Source: Ectocarpus siliculosus (lineage: Eukaryota > Sar > Phaeophyceae > Ectocarpales > Ectocarpaceae). From it: a DNA stretch of 64,000 nt. The translations under genes and the position numbers were made by a program. The stretch lies in assembly GCA_000310025.1 (NCBI GenBank), contig FN649727.1:8246835-8310834 (forward strand), in the 5' to 3' direction. The notes under the pieces were generated by a model. The model had not been told where the DNA came from. It saw nothing but the letters and a program-made list of their open reading frames with translations, and made no database searches. Shown in pieces: positions 11,135 through 23,241 of the stretch (position 1 is the stretch's first letter; the number at the start of each line of letters is the position of its first letter).

Positions 11135-12636
11135 TGCTGCAACTCGACCGCAGCTGAAGAGAGAGGCTCGCTCGTCGAGCAAGAAGATGTGTCGTCTGTT
11201 GTGTATGTGTCAGGCTCCAACAGCGCAATAAAATAGGACCGTTGTAAGTTTGATGTAAAGGTTTCCAGTGGCGCGACTTGTACCCGCGAGGCAGAGCTTG
11301 TGCAGCAGCAGAGCAGCTGTAAACGAGGAGGAGGGCGAGAGAACAAGGAAAGAAGCTGTGTGTGTGTGTCAAGTGCCGAGTGTCGAGTAGTATCGAATAA
11401 CTTGACGGCGGTCGCGTGGCTGTGCTTTCATCAGGGGGCTCTCCCGAAGAAGTCGGGCAAGCAGCTCTTGCGTTGTCTCTTTTTCGATATTGAATGCCGG
11501 GGATGGGCCGTTTTCGTGTTGATTGCGAGGTAGCTCCTCAAAGCGCTCGGGAGTAGAATCATTTATCCTGGACTCAAGTTGCCAGACGCTCGTCTATCGG
11601 CGGACAGAAAGTTTTTTTTTGTTGTAGTCAAGACAAGTTAAGAAAGGAGAAATCCACAAGTTTGTGCTTGCTTTTGCGTCCTTCGGGATAGATTGCCACG
11701 ACATTGTTGCCAACTATCATTATTCCCCGACTATAATCGGTCGATGTGGAGAGGTTCCCCATACCCCGCTCGACCTCGGGCAAAGGGACGGCGTTTGGGG
11801 TCGAGGTTTCGGCCGAATGAAGGAAGGAAGGAAGGAAGGAAGGAAGGAAACCAATGCGGCATGCTTCCGCTGTCACTACAACAGCAGGGATGCACAAACG
11901 TGAAGGTGAAGGCGAATGGAAAATATCGTTATGCTGTCGATCAGGCGGTCTGATCGGCGCCATGCGGTGCGATCACAGCACTTCATTTTTCATCTACAGC
12001 ATGCACCTGGTACATCAAGTGTCCAGGCACTCACATTATGCCTGAATCAGACGCAAGCGTTTCGAGTTTCGAGGGAGCTCACACGAGTACATCCTGAATC
12101 AATCATAAAGGTTGTGTAAGCCAAGTACAGCAGTAGTACTACTACTACAAGCGACGTCGCAACTACTACGTTCGAAGGATTGATACGCGTAGAAATTAGG
12201 CAAAGGTGCAATCACAGAAGGATACAATCAAACGTGAGGAGGAGGGTGGATAATGGGAATTACAGCAGTAATCGTGAAACCGTCGATGAAGTGACATGCA
12301 GACGTGAACCAAAATTCTGGCTGGAAACCCAGGGGCAGATATCGCATATCCCCTGATTCGTTCAGCTGATTCGCCCGCCCGACGACTTGTTCAGCATCAT
12401 TGAGCTGCATCAGCGGCGACAGCTGACGCTCCATACACGAAAATCTAGCTACCCGAGGGAAGGTTAACTTGAGGGTACCGGCCATTGCTGTGGGTGGTGT
12501 TGATCGAGACTGACGCACGCTAGGAGTTTACTGAAGCAGCGGACGAGGCCGGAGGCCGGTGTCGACGAGCAGCACCAGCACGGCAGCTGGTATATTGTAG
12601 CAGCAGGCAACGAGGAGCAATCGCTTGTTGCTCGAG
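11135..12636. other. Intergenic stretch between KISH and the ABC1 kinase
   Basis: Holds the 3' flank of KISH and the 5' flank of the kinase gene. Visible are a GTGTGT run (about 11357-11370), an AAGG tetranucleotide repeat (about 11818-11850) and a TAC-rich run (about 12130-12150). Two copies of the dispersed motif tacagcagta occur near 12127 and 12262. No coding exon with family similarity was found. Confidence 0.5.
11818..11850. repeat. AAGG tetranucleotide microsatellite
   Basis: Seven to eight uninterrupted GAAG/GGAA units in the KISH to ABC1K spacer. Confidence 0.9.
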
Positions 12637-15600
12637 ATGCGCAAACGGCAGAGATCACGAACATGCGGCGTGCTGGCCTGTCTCCTGCTCTTGGGGCCCG
12701 CGAGAGCCACCTCGTCGTCGCGCTCCCGTCGACCAGGCGCCCCGACCACGCCTGCTGCCGGTTTCGTAGTTTCCGCGCCGTCCGGAAGCAGCGCTGCTAC
12801 GGGATCACGATCCCAGCAGCAACCCTCGTTGAGGGATGTTGAGGGTTGGAGTAGGAGGAGAACCTCCGCGCGCTTGCGGCGGGGGGTGCCGGCGATGACG
12901 GTGACCACAGAGCTGCAAGGGGAGACGCCCGCTCAACAAAGCAGGTGAGAAACGAATCAGGCATGGGTTAGCTGCTATTTCTGACTGAGGAGGTCCCCGA
13001 GCACTATCGACGTACGCTACATCACCGCTGCGGGGCCTTTGTGCGTCATGCTGTCATGCTTTTATTATATTTCAATCCCCCAAGAGTTTTGAGGGCAGTA
13101 GGGGAGTTATGCTGAGTGCAATGGGCTAGCCAGAGAGAGGTACTGTATATTCTGTTCTGCCTTCTAGTCCCTTCAACGCACGCCACGGCGGAGTCTTCTC
13201 TGTTGCGGCCCGTTTTAGAGAGCGTGCACGATCTGCAGCAGCATTGATGCGTGGCATTGTACATGTAGCAGTTTCAGTTTCCCTACAAGAACAAGTTCAA
13301 CATTCATTTCAAGCATTTGTAAAATGGCGTCAAGAACCGTGCAGCAGCTTTTAAGCTGCGGTAGTCCCCACAAAGGGTGACTGCTGCAGAGACCGATAAG
13401 AACAATCTACGCATACCAAACGTCAAGCTGCAAAGTGGTGCTCGTGCAGGTAGACTGTTTAGTGGCAGCCTGTCTCTAATGCGTTTCGGGTTGCTTGTCA
13501 GTGCCATACGGAAGTGTACCAATTGGTTCCCTTGTACAGCAGCAGGCAAGGGCAAGGACGTTGTGTTGGGCTTGACGATTGGAGCAGCACGAGTGTGACA
13601 TCAGTGCGAACAAGTCCATTGCAATAAAGCGGAGGAAATCNNNNNNNNNNNNNNNNNNNNNNNNNNNNNNNNNNNNNNNNNNNNNNNNNNNNNNNNNNNN
13701 NNNNNNNNNNNNNNNNNNNNNNNNNNNNNNNNNNNNNNNNCGTAGCAATTGGCGGTGGAAATCGTTAATAAGTGTGCTCATCTATGGTTTCCACGGCCTA
13801 TTGCAACGGACTTGTTCGCACTGATGTCACACTCGTGCTGCTCCAATCGTCAAGCCCAACACAACGTCCTTGCCCTTGCCTATTGTACGAGGGAACCAAT
13901 TTTGGTACACTTCCGTATGGCACTGACAAGCAAACCCTCAAACGCATTAGAGACAGGCTGCCACTAAATAACCTACCCTGCACAAGCACCATTTTGCAGC
14001 TGGGACGGGATTCCGGGGGGGCGGGGGGAACACTGACGGTTCCACGAGTCTACCTTTTTCGCGAATACTCGTAAGCACATGTTCTTGTTTGTCTGAAGTC
14101 TCGAGGCTGGCTCATTCTGTCCGTGCAGCCTTGTGTGTTCCCCTCCTTCCTTGTGTTAACGGTGTGGACTCGAAAGCATGTATGTTTTCTCAATCGTATT
14201 TCGCAAACACGGCTCGGTCACGCAACAACAGCAGTAGAACCCTAAGTGGTCCGCTTGGGAAGCTTGCAGCCTTCTGATGCTCTTGGGGTGTGGGTTCGGA
14301 TATCTCCGGAGTTCAACTCGCAGTATAGAGGTGAATGGCGCACAGCCGTGATTACACGCAGCTGCTTGTAAGAGGGAAGGGACTGCTGAACCCTTCTCGT
14401 GTTAGAATTGAAGGCTACAGCAGTACCCCTCCTACTCCTCCTGTGTGACCCCCGCTGGTCCGTCAAACATATGAACGGGGTGAGAGTGCTGTCCAGAATA
14501 CAATGTAGATGGGACGGGGAAACACGATGAAAACGAGCGTCTTTCATGTATTTTCGTACTTGAGCCAGAAAAATTGGTCGATGCTACAGCACACAGCCAA
14601 CGGTTAGATAGACACACGTGCACACAGCAGTCTGAGACGACAGGCAAAGAGCCAGGTATCAAGCCAACGGCAGTGCTGGTAGTCAAGTTTTCTTCTCGCC
14701 AGCGCTCATTGCGCAGGTTCATCCTGCCCGCCGTGTGCCACGTGCTCGCGCCACAACTGACTGCTATTGCAATGCCATGCAATGCAATGCAATGCAACTG
14801 ACTGCTGCAGGCGACTGGGAAAAGCCCGTGAGAGGTTGCTGGAGGCGACGGGCGACTACGCTTTCCCTCCAGGCGAACAGCTGGATGAGATGACCGGCCT
14901 TCGGAAGCAAACCAGGGTCAGGGATCTCCAGTTCAAGGTGAACCGGGGATAGACTGATAGATGCACAGTACTGCGGGGTAGGCGCCAAGAGCGGGTCAGA
15001 AGCAGTGAGTGCCTGCGTAGTGTTGTACCGTGGTAGGTGTTTGTGTACAGTGGTAATCGACGCGACAATCGTCCTCGTTCGCCGAATTTGTTCACGCGAT
15101 GCGGGATGCGGGACTCCCTTGTGGGTTTACACCGAGCAACTGCCATGATTTTATATGGCAGGTGCTACTTCGGCTGCTTCAATGATCGCTCTCCAAAGAC
15201 TAAGACTTGTTGCGAACCACGGGAGGTGGCTCTTCCTTAGTGGCGGCAATCGAGAATCTGAAATCTTTGGAAGTACGTCTTTTCAGCATGTTGAGCGTAC
15301 AGGACCGAATGCAATGCATCGAAGCTGGCAGAGGGCAAAAAGATAAAATCGAGTACCTTCAGGTGTCGCGCCCACTGCATGACTCAGGGCAGCTTATGTG
15401 ACGACGCGAATCGACTAACATATTTTATCACGTCGGTCAGGTTGCCGAGCCAGAGGTGCGATACGACCCAGTTCGTATGGAGGAACAGCTCTTCAAGCAG
15501 CCCGTCAAGTGGCTCGTGAGAAACGTCGAGCTCTTCGTACCGCTTGGGACGTTCGTGGCTAAGGTCCTGTTTGACATTCAGGTGTGTATGAATGCATGTA

Positions 15601-16339
15601 CACATCACAATCATCACAATCACACCTGGTAGGGTATTGCTGCTGTACTACTGGGCGAGGCGATCCTGTTGTATGCCCGTGGTAGGCATGCACCGGTATA
15701 CGGTGCTCTCCCGAGCCGTGCGGTACGATCCGCAACCAAACGGTACTCTCTGCCACGTGATGTGACGTGAGTCACGTAGAGCCAGTAAGGGCGAGCTTGG
15801 TATTGAGTATTGAGGACCAACGCTAGAGGGAACCTGTGGGGTAGACTAGACCTGCCTGCTCGTGCCGCCGTGAAGCTCTGTTTGACTTGCTGAAGGACGA
15901 TTGTCTGGAGTACAGGAAAGTTCGGCTCGCTGACGTTCAACGGCGTTGGTGAATAGGCGCGACGATGTGGCGTGTCGTCTATTATGCTATGGAGAGACAC
16001 AAACGTCATTTTGCGCAATACCGCCTCCAATCCACCCGCAAGCTTCCCACCAACACCCTTATTCACAGTAAATTTCTTGCTTCCAATGGCGTTGACCCCA
16101 TTTCCGCGTTTTTTTGGTGCTCGGTACCTGCGGACCGCAACTGGATGGGTTGTGATGGCTTGGCGGTTTTAGTCTGGCGTGGAATTGAAGAACCGTAAGA
16201 AGCGGGCGGGGGAGCTGCTGGACATCATCGGCCGGCTTGGGCCTGCCATCATTAAGGCCGGCCAGGCGCTGTCCTCCAGACCTGACCTGCTTCCCAAGGA
16301 GTACCTCGATGAGCTCCAGAAACTGCAGGTGCTTGGTAG

Positions 16340-16379
<40 letters not shown>

Positions 16380-19300
16380 ATTGCTGTCGTGTCAACACTG
16401 ACAACCCGCTTCGCGAGCTCAGGAGAGGTGTGGTGGTGATACCGTACCGAAAGCTGCTGCGCATCAGCGCTGCCCCCACACCATCGCTGGAGCGCCCTTA
16501 AATCCTTCGACCCGTGCATGTGTGGCATCCTCCCCTATCCCATGGGTGTGACCCATCCACCGCCGCCACATACTCCGGTGTCGCTTCCACCCCCCTCGCC
16601 CGTGCAGGACCGTGTTCCGGCATTTAGCAACAAGGAGGCCTTTGCGGTGGTGGAGTTGGAGCTCGGGGTGCCCTTCGAGGACGTGTACGAGCTGGTTGAG
16701 CCGGAGCCGATCGCGGCGGCGTCTATCGGGCAGGCAAGTTTTGGATTATGAGGCAAAGATGATGAGGCGCCCCTTCGGCATCAAGATTCGACCCCGCTTG
16801 GCATTCTGTGTGTGAGCGCCGGGGGAGTGGCGCGATGACGTACCGGCATATCCAACTTGTCGATGCCGAAATTGTCGCTGTGGGTGGTTTCCGAGGGACA
16901 TATCTACAAGAGTTGTTTCAAGAGGAAACCTGAGAACCGTGTCTGTTGCTGTGTCGCCGGCGGAGCCCCCCCGACGCACGTTCTCTTCGCTGATGCAACC
17001 CTCGGAAGTCGTGAACAGTGTATCTCGGTTGGCAGCTACACAAACGAACGGTTGGTGAATGGACTGGACGTGTGCGCACATGAAGGAAAGGAAAGCCAAC
17101 TGTCACGTCACCGCCTTCCCTCCTGTCGTGTCTCGCCTTGTTTTGTCTTGTCAAGCCTGCGTGCTGTACGGTACAGCAGCCGTAGCCTCGTGGGCACCCG
17201 TGACTCCCTCGCCTGCCGCGGAACCAAATACGCTATAATAGTACGATCGATTGAATGTGTGCGTTGGTGCGCCCCATCCCTGAGAAGCTCCCCTCTTCGC
17301 TGTCTTCTGCATCATGCGGTCTATGATTCGACGCTGCTGTTTTCTGCAGGTGTACAAAGCCCGGCTTCGCGTTAACGGAAACCTTGTCGCGATCAAGGTC
17401 CAGAGGCCGAACTGCGAGTCTACTATCTCCCTCGACCTCTACGTGCTGCGTTTCTACGCAGGGTTCTTGACCAAGGCGCTTAAGGTCTTGAAGCGAGAGG
17501 TGGACCTGACCAACATCATCGACGACTTCGGGGAGTTGATCTACAGGGAGATTGACTACCGTGCGGAGATGGTTAACTGCCAGCGGTTCGCGGAGCTGTA
17601 CGCGAACATCCCCGATGTTTTTGTGCCTAAGGTGGGTGGGAGAGAGGGAGGAACGGAAAGATAGGGAGAAAGAGGGAGAGAGAAGAGAGAGAAACAGAGA
17701 GACAGAGAGACAGAGAGAGACAGAAGCGGGTGAGGGAGGAGCCACAGAGGTGCTACTAGTGACATGTTGTTTTTGTCTTTTTGGCACATCGTGTTGTTGT
17801 TGTTGTTGTTGTTGTTGTTAGCGCAGACCTCGCGAACCCGGTCGCTAATGAAAGGACTTGGGGCCAACTAGAAACAATCCAGGAAATGGGAATGAATATC
17901 CTCACGTCCGCCGTGTCGTGGGGGATTATTTGCCAAGAATTTATGGAGTTGAGCGGCGTATTTTGCTATCGATCAGGCCGGCACCTGTCGTTGTGTGTCA
18001 TTATTTTGCTGCTTCAAGGTCCACGCTTTGTATTGTTGATCTTGTGATGCCATAACTCATGCCTTTGCCCCACGTATGCTGCAGCAGTTCGATGGGCCTA
18101 TCCTATCCTATCCTATCGTTACGAGGGATGATTGGCTTGATGTCGCTGCAGCGGGTGCGATTGGATACCCTACAGTACTGTATTCTCAAAAGTTTTGCAC
18201 GGTGTTCGGCTGCAAGGCTTGTCGGCACTCCCTATCTGTCACATGAATCGCTCAGGTCTTCCGAAGGCCGATTTCCTGCGAAACCCACTCTGTGGCTCGT
18301 TTTCATTCCCTACCCAGAGAGCGTTACGTTTGTAGTCACGCATCGTGTAGCAGTGGTTATACCAGCAGCAGTAGCAAAGAGATCTTCTTTTTGCTTTGCT
18401 TGGCATCGACTCGGTCTTGTTTTTTTTCGGGCGGGGGGGGGGGTCCTGCGCGGATCAGACACGAAGCCCCTTTCTCTCTCGTCACCTCAGAATGCGCTCA
18501 CGTGCTTGTGGGATTTCTTCTGCTTTGCTCTCCTCTCCTCAAGGTATACGCGGAACTGACGTCTCGAGAAGTGATGACAATGGAGTGGGTGGAGGGGGCA
18601 CGACTGTCAGACCGGGTTATGCTCGACAAGTACGGTCTGGAGCCAGCGAGACTCGTTGACACGATGGTGAGAACAGGCCCTCCTTCCTGTCGCATGTGTA
18701 AACTAAACTACAAGCGTTTGTACTGTAGATGCGATCTGATCTTTTGGTTGCTGATTCCAAATCCCAGCGTGTGGCACCGTGGTTCGGTGGTATATGTTGT
18801 TTTCCTGCATCGTGATGAGCGTGAGATTGTCGTTGTTGGTACTTACGTGTGCCGTACGGGCTTGTGTTTAGAGGTCTGAACCGACGGTGTTCTCGGACTA
18901 CCATTTGGTCGTGGTATCCAAGGGGTGACGGTGCTTGTGTTGAATGTTGATGCACGCTACCGTAGGTGGGTCTACTCTGGGGGGCGATAGGGTTCTCGCT
19001 TTAGCACCGGCCTGGCATCTTGTGTACATGGGAGGACGCAACGCGCGCTTTCCGCGGCAACTCTCTTTCGGATGCTCTTATCGCCATGGCGCTGGGGAAG
19101 GCTTCCCTCGGTATTCTGACCCCGGCCGTTTCTACACGCCGCGTGAACGAACACCTATCCCCTACTTGTTGTTGCTGTGCAGGTGCAATGCTCCCTGAGG
19201 CAGATGCTGGAGAACGGTTTCTTCCACGCGGACCCTCACGCCGGTACGCCACGAAACAGTCTTTTTCTTGTTATATGGCAAACTGCTGTGGTACAGTAGG

Positions 19301-22300
19301 ATAAGACCTTGACTTGACACGTTGGCATTTGAGGCTCCTGCTGGGATGTTGACGATTCACGAGCAGCAAGATGAAGAGGGCCCACTTCCGCCAAAATGTT
19401 GAGCTGCAGACTTTAATATCTGGTATGGTATAGACAAGCGAACAGTTTTGCACCCACTCCCGAACGACTCCTAAAGATGAAAGATCCTCCCCAATGCTAC
19501 CAATGAATTGCAGGAAACCTTCTGGCGCTACCAGACGGCAAGCTTTGCTACTTGGACTTCGGCATGGTGAGTGGTAGTGATATTTTTTACACTGGATAAG
19601 CTTGTGTCGTGTGGAAAGAGTTCGGGCACCCACCTGTTGTATGGTATGGAGAGAGTTCGGGCAGCCCCCCGCAATGGATAGAAGTGATGTAAGTGACGAA
19701 AGCAGATTGAAGGGTTGCCTTGTCGGTTTGACGTTTATTGTTTTCTGCACGGTGTAGATGATTGAGTGAGTTGACGAGAGGAAAATGCAAGGCGGTCGGA
19801 GAGTGCTTATGCCATGGTATTGTGGATTATTTGTGGTTTGGATATCTTCAGGTGTGCGTGTTGTTGAGGCTTATCAGTTTTTTCTTTTTTGTGTGCTTAC
19901 ACCCGCTTTTACTATAAGCGGTATTCGCGAGGCTGTCAAGTCTAATACGAGAGGAAGCGTGACATTTCAACACTTTTATTTAGATGTTGCTGCCGGCTGT
20001 GTATTTTTTTGATATGCAAGGGAACCGCAGTTCCTTGAACATGACGTTGGGTAGGGGGTAGGCGACCTGGCCTGGCTATCGAGATAAAGGAGATGTTATA
20101 TCTTGTGTCGTCGAACACTTGCCGTTGTCCAATGCTCTCCAACCCGACGCACGATGGTATCTACAGGTTAGCTACGTGGAAGCGGGACAGCGGTACGGGA
20201 TAATCGAGGCGGTGATTCACCTGGTTAACCGCGACTTCGTGGCGCTGGCCGACCTTTACAAGCGCTTGGGATTCATCCCGCAGGATCAGGTATTGTACTG
20301 TACCGGTGTCCAAGTCCGATTTTACCCCCAAGCCACGTCGGCATAGTCCTACTGTACTTTCGTGTGGTTCTGGTGATCCGTTGTTGGGAGAGCGTTCGAA
20401 ACTGCCCTCACAAGCCTCAAGAGCTTGCTGCAGGTGCTGTGTCTGCGTGTTCGTGGCCTTGGCCGTGGTGTGTGGTGTACTCCACACGCTCACCCTGCCG
20501 TGGTTTTAGTCGCTTGGCGGAGTTTGGCATGGTTTTAGTCGATTCCGCGGGGACGAGACAAGTACCAGGTTCGATTTACACCTGCGCGCGTCTCACAAAC
20601 GCTGACCACTACAATACAACCACCGCCAGAAATGTCACTTTCATCAACATGGGCGGTTCACGAGTGCGCTGTTCGGTTTTGTGTCACTCCACCGGCAGAC
20701 CCGACCTGACTTCAGCTATCTGCGCCCCCCCTCTCGTACTGTTATCTCCAGGATACGGCCCCGATCGTTGCAGCGTTGGCGAAAGCTCTGCCGGACGTTC
20801 TGAACGCTTCGGTGTCGGAGTTGAACTTCAAGAACGTGATCAACCAGCTCGGGGATGTCATGTACACGTTCCCCTTCTCGCTGCCGCCTTATTACATTGC
20901 CATCATCCGCTGCCTGGGGGTGCTTGAGGGAGTTGCGCTACAGGTGATTTAATGCCATGTGTCGAATCCCAAAGCTATGTACGCCTGCTGGGAACGTGAA
21001 ATCGGTAGTTTCGAGGGTGCGGTTTGGTTTGACGAAATTGCGTGCGCAGAGTCGATGCTTGAGTGGATCGATACGCTAAATAGATTCACATGACATTCCT
21101 TGCTGGTGACCGTCCTCGCTGACCATTGCCGCACCGCACCGCATGACAGGTGGACCGCGAGTCACGCATCCTCTCGGAAGCTTACCCGTACATCGCGAGC
21201 CGGTTGCTGACCGACTCGTCTCCGGAGCTGCAGGATGCTTTACAACAGCTCCTATTCAGGGACGGAAAGCCGAGGTGAGCGACAGCCAAACAACGAGCGT
21301 CATGGCATGGCATGGCATGACATGGCAAGCCATGACGTCTGTGTCATTCAGCAAGCATGTGCGAAACACGCACTCCACAAGAGCAAGCGGTGTGCAAGTA
21401 TGTAACGGTGTGCTGGTGTTATGGGTTAGGTACTGGACGATTTTGTCTCTCCGGCGCCAAAGGTGTACGTCGCATTCACAGGATCATATGCATATGCCGT
21501 CACATGGAAGTGGCCATCCGGTGGGGTAATCGTTGTATCGTCTTTTTTACGCGGCGTGCGGCGCTTGTGAATGTGGAATACATGGCACGAGTGACATACC
21601 TGTAAGCAGGAGCTCAATTGCAATTTCCATCCCACAGGTGGTACGATGAATCGATTGTTTTAGAGTATTTTGGTGTTTCGACCATTTGGTTGAATTGAAG
21701 GCTGCCTGGTGCCGCTCTTGCTTCACCGTGGTGTGACAGGTGGGAACGGTTCGAAGAGCTGTTGGAAGAGGCGCGCAGCACTCGCGACTATGACGTGACG
21801 CTTGCCATCAACCAGATGGTAGACTACCTCCTCAGCGAGAACGGGGCACAGATCAGGCAGCAGCTGTCTGTGCAACTGGTTGATCAAGTGGACCAGCTCG
21901 GTGTCGACGCAATCACGTTCGCTAGAAAGAACGTGGGCCAGGTGAGATACATGACGATATGCCTAGTTTTGACGCATGAACAAAGCACGATTACTGCACT
22001 TCGCACGTAATTTTGATCATCGTCTACCGAGGTCGTATCGGGGATTGATTGGTATCGGGTATGCATGTATGCATGCCCCTTTTTTGTTGTATCGGTTATA
22101 TTTGCGAGTGAACGAAAGCCGTGCAGGAAATTTTCCATGTCATCTCTGTACCAGGGTCCTGTTTTGTTGCCTGCATCATTGTGGGCCATTTGTTTGGCTC
22201 CATGTTTTGCAACAATACCTCGCTGGTTGTAAAAGATACCAAACTATCACTACGATACACACACAGCGTGGCCAATCAAGGTGTCTCATTAATTGCTGGT

Positions 22301-23241
22301 GGAGAAGCTTCAGCCTTTCGCCTCATGCAACCCTGTCGGTACGAAGCTCTCTCGGACCATCCCGTTGGCATCTCCTCTTTGGCGATGCCCGTCCCACCCA
22401 CCACCCGCCCCTCACACGCAGATCAACGCGGGGAAGATCCCCGGGTTCCTGTCTGGAGACCGTCAGGTGCTAGACGACCTGATGGCCAACAAGGACATGA
22501 CGCCTGCCATGGCCTCCACCGCTCGCGTGGTCAACCTCCTCACCAGTAGCGCAGGGTTCGACGCTGGAAAGGTGCGATCGGTCGGAGGGGGGAGTTATCG
22601 TTTCACTAAAACGAAGAAATAATAGGTTATGACAGCAGTAGTATAACGTCGAGTGATGGGTCCATGCGAACGTTTTTTCCCTCATGTTTGTTTAGTTTCT
22701 TCCATGGCGCAGTCGTCCATGAAAACTCGCGTTATGCGTACAGCTAGGTTTTTCTCTTGTTAAGCCGGCGGATGGCTCGACCGGCGGGTGCTAATTTTCT
22801 ATACAAGTCAGCAAACGTCCTTCCCGTATATTTTGGAAGGTCGGATGCCGAAAACCCTATTAGCTGGATCCAAGCACTAGCCTTCCCGCGCCCGTCAGTT
22901 TTATGTATCTTTTCTGTCGTGTACGAAGTAGAATGTATCGAGCAGGATGCATTGCCCCGTTTTTTGACGAGCTACTGCACTCTGTTTGCTCGCCGTATTT
23001 TTCTGTTCTTTCATTTCAGATTATCCCGCTATTGCGGCGACTACTGAGGGAGCCAGAAGCCCAAGAGCTCACCGTCCAGCTTGCATCCAACCTTTCGGAG
23101 CGCGCTGTGACTCGTACCATCCGCGCCATCTTCAACGTCAAGCAGCCCAAATACGACGACACCCCGCCGCCGCCGCCGCCGCCGCCGCCTCCAGCAGCCC
23201 CGGCAGCAGAAACATCGGCACCCGTCCCTGCCCGCCGGTAG
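12637..23241 (+). CDS. Plastid ABC1/ADCK atypical protein kinase (ABC1K)
   Basis: Atypical kinase of the ABC1/ADCK/UbiB family; plastid members act at plastoglobules on prenyl-quinone and lipid metabolism. Fifteen exons, all junctions in phase, 796 aa: 12637-12944, 14811-14937, 15441-15581, 16173-16328, 16608-16733, 17350-17631, 18544-18666, 19183-19243, 19514-19566, 20167-20289, 20752-20943, 21150-21274, 21740-21941, 22422-22571, 23020-23241. Exon 1 gives a signal-peptide-like stretch (CGVLACLLLLGPARA) followed by a Ser/Arg/Ala-rich region, the bipartite targeting expected for a heterokont plastid. ABC1 hallmarks: KAGQALSSRPDLLP (about aa 220), IAAASIGQVY (about 280), VAIKVQRP (Lys about 302), HADPHAGN (about 436) and YLDFGM (about 454-459). 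The C-terminal part is helical and ends in a run of ten prolines and an Ala/Pro tail. The intron after 16733 has a GC donor (CAG|GCAAGT). Intron 1 contains an assembly gap. Very similar to plant ABC1K1/ABC1K3-type proteins in domain order; the exact orthologue cannot be decided here. Confidence 0.95.
13428..14000. repeat. Inverted repeat flanking an assembly gap (ABC1K intron 1)
   Basis: The stretch 13428-13626 and the reverse complement of 13798-14000 match almost base for base (about 200 bp arms, small indels). The 100-N gap at 13641-13740 sits at the centre, with short unmatched shoulders. Such a palindrome can stop sequencing or assembly, so the gap size is probably nominal. No transposase coding is visible in the arms. 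It could be a fold-back/MITE-type element or a recent palindromic duplication. Confidence 0.85.
13641..13740. other. Assembly gap (100 N)
   Basis: Exactly 100 Ns at the centre of an inverted repeat. The round length is the usual placeholder for unknown size. Confidence 0.99.
16339..16379. repeat. GTT trinucleotide microsatellite
   Basis: About thirteen GTT units in an ABC1K intron, just downstream of the exon ending at 16328. A second GTT run lies at about 17793-17820 in another intron of the same gene. Confidence 0.9.

Noticed and set aside
15155-15401. Extra ABC1K exon between 14937 and 15441 (open frame with AAIENLKSLEVRLFSML)
   Set aside because: Exons 14811-14937 and 15441-15581 already join in phase 0, no family similarity requires the insert, and its borders lack good splice sites.
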